This document shows positions 23,590-30,146 of a stretch of DNA of 38,716 nucleotides, piece after piece. Source of the DNA: JBJEQG01 sp051881635 (lineage in GTDB: Bacteria; Bacillota; Clostridia; Oscillospirales; Acutalibacteraceae). A model generated the notes under the pieces. It saw nothing but the letters and a program-made list of their open reading frames with translations, did no database searches and was not told the DNA's origin. The stretch spans positions 1-38,716 of the forward strand of contig JBJEQG010000144.1 of NCBI GenBank assembly GCA_051881635.1, in the 5' to 3' direction. Numbering within the stretch: the first letter of the stretch is position 1; each line of letters starts with the position of its first letter. A program made the translations under genes and the position numbers.

Positions 23590-24768
23590 ATGTCACAGGA
23601 AATGCTTTTAAAATATGGCTGCAACCCCAATCAAAAACCGTCCAAAGTTTTCATGGCTGACGGTTCGGATTTGCCGATTACTGTATTGAACGGTAAACCG
23701 GGATATATCAATTTGTTGGACGCTTTCAACAGTTGGCAGTTGGTTAAGGAATTGAAACAAGCCACAGGTTTGCCTGCTGCCGCTTCTTTTAAGCATGTCA
23801 GCCCTGCCGGTGCTGCCGTTGCGACCGAATTGTCGGATACACTCAAAAAGATTTATTTTGTTGATGATTTGGAGCTTTCTCCAATTACCTCCGCTTATGC
23901 AAAAGCAAGAGGTGCAGACAGAATGTCCTCTTATGGCGACTGGGCAGCCCTGTCCGATGTCTGCGACAAGGAAACCGCACTCCTTTTAAAGAGAGAAGTT
24001 TCCGACGGTATAATTGCCCCCGGTTATACTGATGAGGCTTTGGAAATTTTGAAATCCAAGAAAAAAGGCAACTATAATGTTGTACAGATTGACCCGAATT
24101 ATGTTCCCGAAGAAATTGAGCGTAAGCAGGTTTATGGTGTAACATTTGAACAGGGACGCAACAATTTGAAGATTGATGCCGATATGCTCAAAAACATTAT
24201 CACCGAAAACAAGGAAATCCCTGAGGAGGCACAGCGTGACCTTTTAATTGCCCTGATTACACTGAAATACACACAATCCAATTCCGTATGCTATGCAAAG
24301 GACGGTCAGGCGATTGGTGTCGGTGCGGGACAGCAGTCAAGAATACACTGCACAAGACTTGCGGGCAACAAAGCAGATATTTGGTATCTCAGACAAAATC
24401 CGAAAGTTTTGGCATTGCCGTTCAAAGAGGATATTCGCCGTCCCGACCGTGACAACACGATTGATGTGTACATTTCCGATGATTATGAAGATGTTTTGGC
24501 GGACGGTATGTGGCAGCAGTTCTTTACAACCAAGCCCGAACCGCTGACAAGGGAAGAAAAGAAAGCATGGCTCAAAACAATGAGTGGTGTTTCTTTGGGT
24601 TCAGATGCCTTTTTCCCGTTTGGCGATAATATTGAGAGAGCACACCGCAGCGGTGTAGAGTGGATTGCACAGCCCGGCGGTTCAATCCGTGACGACAATG
24701 TTATTGAAACCTGTAATAAATATGGTATAGCAATGGCGTTCACAGGTATTCGCCTTTTCCACCATTAA
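23590..24768 (+). CDS. Stand-alone AICAR formyltransferase (PurH transformylase domain only)
   Basis: It formylates AICAR with 10-formyl-tetrahydrofolate, the step before IMP closure. The 392 residues correspond only to the transformylase half of PurH; the N-terminal cyclohydrolase half is absent from the start codon on. The catalytic Lys-His pair is in SFKHVSPAGAAV (about residues 66-77). IGVGAGQQSRIHCTRLAG and SDAFFPFGDNIERA follow, ending in AMAFTGIRLFHH as full PurH does. With the PurO-like gene just upstream it replaces bifunctional PurH. AAAGGAG precedes the ATG. Confidence 0.95.
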   Translation: MSQEMLLKYGCNPNQKPSKVFMADGSDLPITVLNGKPGYINLLDAFNSWQLVKELKQATGLPAAASFKHVSPAGAAVATELSDTLKKIYFVDDLELSPITSAYAKARGADRMSSYGDWAALSDVCDKETALLLKREVSDGIIAPGYTDEALEILKSKKKGNYNVVQIDPNYVPEEIERKQVYGVTFEQGRNNLKIDADMLKNIITENKEIPEEAQRDLLIALITLKYTQSNSVCYAKDGQAIGVGAGQQSRIHCTRLAGNKADIWYLRQNPKVLALPFKEDIRRPDRDNTIDVYISDDYEDVLADGMWQQFFTTKPEPLTREEKKAWLKTMSGVSLGSDAFFPFGDNIERAHRSGVEWIAQPGGSIRDDNVIETCNKYGIAMAFTGIRLFHH

Positions 24769-24778
24769 GAGGTCTTTT

Positions 24779-24799
24779 ATTGGGGGCTTTGCTCCCAAT
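24779..24799. repeat. Short hairpin after the AICAR formyltransferase gene
   Basis: ATTGGGGGC (24779-24787) pairs with GCTCCCAAT (24791-24799) with one G-T pair around TTT. It lacks a T tract, so it looks like a repeat module and not a terminator. Confidence 0.6.
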
Positions 24800-24917
24800 T
24801 CCATTTCAAAAATCAATACGGAGAGTGATTGGATTTCTGTTGACAATTTGCACGATTTCCAACTTTGGGTTAAGAATGAAATGGAAATATTAGAATAATA
24901 TTCCAAAATAACGGGAT

Positions 24918-24992
24918 GCCAAAGGGTTGTAAACCCTTTGGCAGGGTTCAGGGACAGCGTCCCTGATAGGGGTTTGGGGACAAAGTCCCCAA
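24918..24992. repeat. Palindromic intergenic repeat, copy B (three hairpins) before purD
   Basis: Three hairpins stand in a row: GCCAAAGGGTT with AACCCTTTGGC (24918-24942), AGGGAC with GTCCCT (24950-24964), and TTGGGGAC with GTCCCCAA (24974-24992). The last two, with the sequence between, match the reverse complement of 1983-2027. The array lies between two purine operon genes, 19 bp before the purD start, so it is probably transcribed and may affect purD expression. Confidence 0.8.
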
Positions 24993-25010
24993 CAGAAAGG
25001 TGTGAGGTAT

Positions 25011-26276
25011 ATGGATATTTTGATGGTTGGAAGCGGCGGCAGAGAACACGCTTTAATCCGTAAGCTGAAAGAAAGTCCAAAGGCAAATAAAATTTATTGT
25101 GCACCCGGAAACGGCGGTATCTCTAAGGACGCTGAATGTGTTAATATTAACGCCATGGATATTGAGAGCATGGTAAAGTTTGCACAGGAAAAGAAAGTTG
25201 ACCTTGTGTTTGTTGCTCCCGATGACCCACTAGCAGCAGGTATGGTTGACGCTATGGAAGCGGCAGGTATTCGTGCATTCGGTCCTCGCAAAAATGCCGC
25301 TGTTATTGAAGCAAGCAAAGTTTTTTCAAAAAATTTGATGAAAAAATATAACATTCCAACGGCAGATTATGCGGTGTTCTCCGACCCGAAAAAGGTTATG
25401 GAATACATCACCGAAAAGAATGAATATCCTGTTGTTATTAAGGCAGACGGTTTAGCACTCGGCAAGGGCGTTATTATCGCACAGTCTGAAGCAGAGGCAC
25501 AAGATGCCGTAAAGTCAATTATGGAAGATAAAAAATTTGGTGCATCGGGAAACAATGTTGTTGTTGAGGAATTTTTGACAGGACCTGAGGTTTCCGTTTT
25601 GGCATTTACTGACGGTCATACTCTGAAACCAATGGTTTCCTCCAAAGACCACAAGCGTGCGTTGGATAATGACGAGGGTTTGAATACAGGCGGTATGGGA
25701 ACAATCAGCCCCAATCCGTTCTATACGGACGAGATTGCCGAAGTTTGCCGTACAACGATTTTTGAGCCGACAATAGCGGCGATGAATGCCGAAGGCAGAC
25801 CGTTTAAAGGCTGTTTGTATTTTGGTTTGATGATTACGCCGAAAGGTCCGAAAGTCATTGAATACAATGCCCGTTTCGGCGACCCTGAAACACAGGTTGT
25901 TTTGCCACGCTTAAAGACCGATTTGGTTGATATTGTCGAGGCCGTTATTGACGAAAAGCTGGACACATTGGATATTGAATGGTCAGACGAGGCTTGTGCC
26001 TGTGTGGTTATGGCATCGGGCGGTTATCCGTCCTCCTACAAAAAGGGCATTGAAATGTTCGGTATGGACGAGAACGGACAGGTTGACGGCGTTACGGTTT
26101 ATCATGCGGGAACAAAATATGTTGACGGAAAATTCTATACAAACGGCGGTCGTGTATTGGGCGTAACCGCATTGGGCAAGGATTTGCAGGAAGCATTGGA
26201 TAAGGCGTATGCGGCTGTTGGGAAAATTTCCTTTGAGGGTGTACATTATCGTAAAGATATCGGAAAAATCCGATAA
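25011..26276 (+). CDS. purD: Phosphoribosylamine-glycine ligase
   Basis: It joins glycine to phosphoribosylamine with ATP, the second purine step. The ATG at 25011 follows GAAAGG at 24995-25000; an in-frame GTG at 25002 is too close to it. The 421 residues show MVGSGGREHAL at the N terminus, the ATP-grasp segments VVIKADGLALGKGV (about 142-155) and VVEEFLTGPEVSVLAFTDG, the Gly-rich NTGGMGTISP, and the metal site VIEYNARFGDPETQ. It is the last purine gene here, separated from the rest by 240 bp of repeats. purC, purL, purB and purK are not in the window. Confidence 0.97.
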   Translation: MDILMVGSGGREHALIRKLKESPKANKIYCAPGNGGISKDAECVNINAMDIESMVKFAQEKKVDLVFVAPDDPLAAGMVDAMEAAGIRAFGPRKNAAVIEASKVFSKNLMKKYNIPTADYAVFSDPKKVMEYITEKNEYPVVIKADGLALGKGVIIAQSEAEAQDAVKSIMEDKKFGASGNNVVVEEFLTGPEVSVLAFTDGHTLKPMVSSKDHKRALDNDEGLNTGGMGTISPNPFYTDEIAEVCRTTIFEPTIAAMNAEGRPFKGCLYFGLMITPKGPKVIEYNARFGDPETQVVLPRLKTDLVDIVEAVIDEKLDTLDIEWSDEACACVVMASGGYPSSYKKGIEMFGMDENGQVDGVTVYHAGTKYVDGKFYTNGGRVLGVTALGKDLQEALDKAYAAVGKISFEGVHYRKDIGKIR

Positions 26277-26407
26277 GACGATTTCTTTTTACAACTCAAT
26301 AAAAACAGGGAGAGTATTAGGTATTATGCAATCATGATTTTTGCTTTACCGTTAAAAAATAATCTCCATACTATTATTGAGCAAATTCTGAAAACATATA
26401 AAATTTA

Positions 26408-26466
26408 TTATGCCTTATTTTCCGTTTCATACAGCGGAAAATAAGGCATAATTTATAATAAAATAA
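26408..26466. terminator. Bidirectional terminator between purD and the GGDEF gene
   Basis: Seventeen perfectly paired bases (26408-26424 with 26435-26451) enclose a 10-nt loop, with AT-rich flanks on both sides, between convergent genes. Confidence 0.85.
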
Positions 26467-26506
26467 AAGGTAAGTTATATTCAATTTTTTTCGGAAGATA
26501 ACGGTA

Positions 26507-27928
26507 CTACCTACGACTTCGTCTGTCATTACCCTCTTGTTCGTAGTATTTTCTTTTAGAATCATACATATTTGTTTCTGCCGTTTTTATAGTTTTATCT
26601 ATATCTATAGGAATATTCTGACTGCAAACACCTATCGAAATGTGATAACTATTTTTTTGTATATTTTCATTTATTTCATTAAGTTTTTTCTGAATATCTT
26701 CCAAATTTGAGTCCCTGACAAAAACAACAAATTCATCTCCGCCTATACGGTAAACATCTCTGTCATTAAAGCAATTATGGATAGAATCAGCGACAACTTT
26801 AAGCATTTTATCACCGGCAGCGTGACCTTTTGTATTGTTAATCTCGTGTAGACCATTTACATCAATGTATATACAAGTCAGATTATTCTTACAGGAATCG
26901 GCATAAACATGAATATTCCATTCGTAGCTGTTTCTGTTAAGCAAACCTGTAAGAGAATCCCGTTCAGCCATTTTTTGCTTTTCGGCAAGTTCTTTTTTCG
27001 TGGTTTTAAGAATATAAATAAAGTATGCCGTAAGCAGAATAATTTCTGTAGCAATAAAGAATATAAGGATTTTGTTTATCGTTTTTATTCTTTCAAATGC
27101 TGTATTTTCAGAAACGGATATTCCCATCATCCATTTATTTATAGACATAGGCTTATAATAAAAATACAAATTTTCTCCTGTGGTTTCGGATACGAAAATG
27201 CAGTGACCGGATTTTCCTTCATATAAATCATTTTTCATTTTTTCATGACTGTAACCTTCTTTAAGTTTAGATTCCGCCGAGTCCTCTACATTTCCAAGTT
27301 TTTTATGCCAGGTATCCATAATATAATCTCCGGTTTTGCCATCTGCAATATATAGTGCTGATTTATTGTCGTAGGCATGAAATTCTATATTTTCGGACAT
27401 TTTTTCCAGATTGATTGCACTGTATAAAATAGCCTGAGTTTTGCCGTCTTTTATAATCGGAACAAAATTCCTTATAACAGGTTCATTTTTATTCAAAATA
27501 CTAATGCTTTTATCTGAAACATGCTTGCCGAGAGCAGATTCTTTTTCAAAGGAAATAATACCGTCTGTACTTTTAATAGGTTCTTCAGGAAGCATTACTC
27601 TATCTCCCGGAAGAAGCAGGGCTATATTAGTAATTATTTCTTTTGACTTATATCCGTCAATTATTTTTTGAACTGCATCTGATTCAATAAAATCCTGTTC
27701 AGAAATAATATCTGCTACACATTCAAGAAGTTCCCCATTACTTTTTATATCAAATTCAATTTCGTGTATAGCTTGTTCTATATTATTATCGAGTTTATTC
27801 CAACATTCCTGTTCTTCCATTTTACTTATTTTTAATGATATAATACAGGATAATGCTGTTAATAGTAACATTACAATAAAAGTAATAAAAATCTTACTCC
27901 AGCGATGATACATATCATTTTTTTTCAT
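26507..27928 (-). CDS. Membrane-bound diguanylate cyclase (GGDEF) with extracellular sensor
   Basis: This 473-residue protein should synthesise cyclic di-GMP. Membrane segments near residues 12-34 and about 285-308 bracket an extracellular region of about 250 residues with the look of a double Cache sensor. The catalytic domain carries the intact motif IGGDEF (GGDEF at about 396-400), LTGLLNRNSYEWN upstream and YISIG-like HISIGVC downstream. The inhibitory RxxD site expected nine residues before the motif is absent (FNDR instead), so product feedback may be missing. No EAL or PilZ protein lies nearby. The tail NDRRSRR is basic. Confidence 0.92.
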   Translation of the reverse strand: MKKNDMYHRWSKIFITFIVMLLLTALSCIISLKISKMEEQECWNKLDNNIEQAIHEIEFDIKSNGELLECVADIISEQDFIESDAVQKIIDGYKSKEIITNIALLLPGDRVMLPEEPIKSTDGIISFEKESALGKHVSDKSISILNKNEPVIRNFVPIIKDGKTQAILYSAINLEKMSENIEFHAYDNKSALYIADGKTGDYIMDTWHKKLGNVEDSAESKLKEGYSHEKMKNDLYEGKSGHCIFVSETTGENLYFYYKPMSINKWMMGISVSENTAFERIKTINKILIFFIATEIILLTAYFIYILKTTKKELAEKQKMAERDSLTGLLNRNSYEWNIHVYADSCKNNLTCIYIDVNGLHEINNTKGHAAGDKMLKVVADSIHNCFNDRDVYRIGGDEFVVFVRDSNLEDIQKKLNEINENIQKNSYHISIGVCSQNIPIDIDKTIKTAETNMYDSKRKYYEQEGNDRRSRR

Positions 27929-28069
27929 AATAAATCCATCTCGTTTCGGCTCTTATATGGATAATAGCATACACTATTCAAAATTGATTTTCAATGGTTT
28001 AGTAAAAATAAATCTTGCTGATAAATTTTCAAAGATTGCAATAACTCATATAATAACAATTTTGATACT

Positions 28070-28104
28070 CACAGTTCCATATCGTCTATTGATATGGAGC
28101 TGTG
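28070..28104. terminator. Hairpin after the MATE gene
   Basis: CACAGTTCCATATC (28070-28083) pairs with GATATGGAGCTGTG (28091-28104), one G-T pair and a 7-nt loop. It lies just past the MATE stop codon; the T run is clear only on the plus strand, so the direction of action is uncertain. Confidence 0.6.
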
Positions 28105-28110
28105 TTTACT

Positions 28111-29559
28111 TTAAATTTCACTTAAATCGGGTTTATCTTCAATAACAGGGGGAACATCTGGCAAAAGGTCAATCGTATGTTTTTTAACAATGAAAAGAAA
28201 GATAATTGAAAGCGTCAGCGAGGCAACTTCTGCAATCGGAAATGCCCACCAGACAAACTGAACATTACCGCTCAAAGAAAGCAAGAATGCCGCAGGAACT
28301 AAAATAACAAGCTGACGGCAGATAGAAACAACCATACTGTATAATGCCTTGCCAACCGCTTGAAATACGGAAAGAAGAATAATGCAAAATCCCGCAAATG
28401 TAAAGCTCAAACTGATTGTACGCAGAGCGGGAACACCGACCGCCAACATATTATCATCAGAGTTAAACATACTCAAAAGCTGTTCGGGAATGATTTGAAT
28501 GACCGCCAGGCCAATCAACATCATACTGACAGCATAAATAATGCTTAGTTTGATTGTTTTCATCAAACGCTCTTTTTTCTCCGCACCATAATTGTAGGCT
28601 ATAATCGGAACCATACCATTATTAAAACCGAATATGGGCATAAAGATGAAACTTTGCAATTTAAAGTAAATGCCAAATACAGTAACACCGTAAGCGAATG
28701 CTCCCAAAATGCAGTTCATACAATAAGTCATAACCGAACCAATGGCTTGCATGATAATAGAGGGAATTCCTGTGGAAAGGATTTCTTTGATTAAAGACCC
28801 GTTGGGTTTGAATTTTCTGAATGACAGGTGTATTTCTTTGTTGAAGCAGGTATTGAAAATAATACCAAGAATAAAGGCAACAATCTGTCCCGCAACGGTT
28901 GCAACCGCCGCTCCCGCAACACCCAAAGCGGGAAAACCGCCAAGACCAAAAATCAAGATCGGGTCAAGAGCGAGATTGATAACCGCACCTGTAAGTTGCA
29001 TAATCATTGAGAAAATTGTTTTTCCCGTTGATTGTAACAATCGTTCAAAAGCGATTTGTCCGAACAATCCGAAAGACATTGTGCATACAATCGTTGTGTA
29101 TGATACACCGTATTCTATGGTTTTGACATCAGCCGTCTGAGATGAAATAAAAAGCCGAGAGATAAAAAGACCTATAAAAAGAAATAAAAGATAGCCGCAT
29201 GAAATAAGCAGCAGACCGTTGACAGCTAATTTATTGGCTTTGGTGTGGTCCTTTTGTCCCAAACTTTTGGAAAGCGTGGAATTTATACCTACACCCAATC
29301 CTGAGGCAACCGCAATCATAAGCATTTGCATTGGAAATGCCAGTGTTACGGCATCTAAGGCGTTTGTTGCACCGTTGGTATCGAGTTGGGCAACAAATAT
29401 GCTGTCTACAATATTATACAAAGCCTGTACCAGCATAGAGATAATCATTGGCAGGGACATTGTAATAAGAAGTTTGTTAATCGGCATAACGCCCATTTTG
29501 TTTTCACGAGGGACTGTGTTTGATGAAACAGCAGTTCCTTTTTGATTTTTTTTGTCCAT
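28111..29559 (-). CDS. MATE family efflux transporter
   Basis: The start at 29559 is preceded by AGGAG on the minus strand; the longer frame runs back into tRNA-Ser and is rejected. The 482 residues hold about twelve membrane segments in two similar halves, opening with NKLLITMSLPMIISMLVQALYNIVDSIFVAQL, the typical first MATE helix and loop. GFNNGMVPIIAYNYGAEKKERL marks the second half. These proteins export drugs, metabolites or toxins using sodium or proton gradients. No local regulator is adjacent, but a palindrome lies near its transcription start. Confidence 0.94.
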   Translation of the reverse strand: MDKKNQKGTAVSSNTVPRENKMGVMPINKLLITMSLPMIISMLVQALYNIVDSIFVAQLDTNGATNALDAVTLAFPMQMLMIAVASGLGVGINSTLSKSLGQKDHTKANKLAVNGLLLISCGYLLFLFIGLFISRLFISSQTADVKTIEYGVSYTTIVCTMSFGLFGQIAFERLLQSTGKTIFSMIMQLTGAVINLALDPILIFGLGGFPALGVAGAAVATVAGQIVAFILGIIFNTCFNKEIHLSFRKFKPNGSLIKEILSTGIPSIIMQAIGSVMTYCMNCILGAFAYGVTVFGIYFKLQSFIFMPIFGFNNGMVPIIAYNYGAEKKERLMKTIKLSIIYAVSMMLIGLAVIQIIPEQLLSMFNSDDNMLAVGVPALRTISLSFTFAGFCIILLSVFQAVGKALYSMVVSICRQLVILVPAAFLLSLSGNVQFVWWAFPIAEVASLTLSIIFLFIVKKHTIDLLPDVPPVIEDKPDLSEI

Positions 29560-29595
29560 TGCGTTTCTCCTTTTATAAATATGAATAAAGTTCAG

Positions 29596-29612
29596 TTGTG
29601 AACAATGCACAA
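29596..29612. promoter_or_regulatory. Possible operator before the MATE gene
   Basis: TTGTG (29596-29600) and CACAA (29608-29612) form an inverted repeat with 7 bp between. It lies about 11-27 bp downstream of the predicted minus-strand start site, a usual place for a repressor. Confidence 0.35.
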
Positions 29613-29629
29613 TCAAACCGCCGTTAATA

Positions 29630-29658
29630 ATTATATAAAATAACAAAAATAAAGTCAA
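29630..29658 (-). promoter_or_regulatory. Promoter of the MATE gene
   Basis: On the minus strand TTGACT (29658-29653) and TATAAT (29635-29630) are 17 bp apart, about 70 bp before the start codon. Confidence 0.8.
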
Positions 29659-29726
29659 TCTTTGAATAGGACGGTTTATGTACAAGGTTAATTTTAAGAA
29701 AAATTTTGTTTTTTTAAAAAAAATGC

Positions 29727-29754
29727 TTGCATTTTTGAAAAAAAGGTGTATAAT
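29727..29754 (+). promoter_or_regulatory. Promoter of tRNA-Ser
   Basis: TTGCAT at 29727-29732 and TATAAT at 29749-29754 are 16 bp apart, about 20 bp before the tRNA. Confidence 0.8.
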
Positions 29755-29775
29755 ATAAAAGTCGGCAAGAGAAAC

Positions 29776-29866
29776 GGAGAGTTGTCCGAGTGGCCGAAGG
29801 AGCACGATTGGAAATCGTGTAAACATTAACCGTGTTTCGAGGGTTCAAATCCCTCACTCTCCGCCA
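29776..29866 (+). tRNA. tRNA-Ser (anticodon GGA)
   Basis: Acceptor GGAGAGT pairs with ACTCTCC, followed by G and encoded CCA. The anticodon arm ACGAT / ATCGT encloses TGGAA with anticodon GGA, and a long variable arm follows, typical of serine tRNA. Confidence 0.95.
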
Positions 29867-29875
29867 TAAATGTAG

Positions 29876-29912
29876 TACCCATACGAATATATCATTCGTA
29901 TGGGTATTTTTT
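29876..29912 (+). terminator. Terminator of tRNA-Ser
   Basis: TACCCATACGAAT (29876-29888) pairs perfectly with 29894-29906 around a 5-nt loop, followed by six T residues. Confidence 0.95.
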
Positions 29913-30001
29913 ATTGATAAAATTATTATTTAAACCGAATTTTATATTTTTGGAAATTTAAGGATTATTTAATAATTAAACAATTATAATTGTATTGTTT
30001 A

Positions 30002-30030
30002 TTGATTTTTCTTTAAAGAAATGATATAAT
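30002..30030 (+). promoter_or_regulatory. Promoter of the surface protein gene
   Basis: TTGATT at 30002-30007 and TATAAT at 30025-30030 are 17 bp apart. The leader is about 110 nt long and has only a weak GAGTTT/AAACTC hairpin; I see no known riboswitch. Confidence 0.75.
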
Positions 30031-30146
30031 ATTACCAATAATTAGAACAAATTGAAATATTTTGACTTTGTTCAGTAAAATTGTTCACCTGAGTTTGTAA
30101 AAACTCTGATGATAAATCTAAAATAAAAGAGTGGAGGATTTAAAAA

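Noticed and set aside
29560..29826. N-terminal extension of the MATE protein
   Set aside because: It overlaps tRNA-Ser and the MATE promoter; AGGAG stands before the inner ATG at 29559.
30031..30146. Possible cyclic di-GMP riboswitch in the surface protein leader
   Set aside because: Only a weak hairpin is present; the conserved core of GEMM-type riboswitches is not seen.
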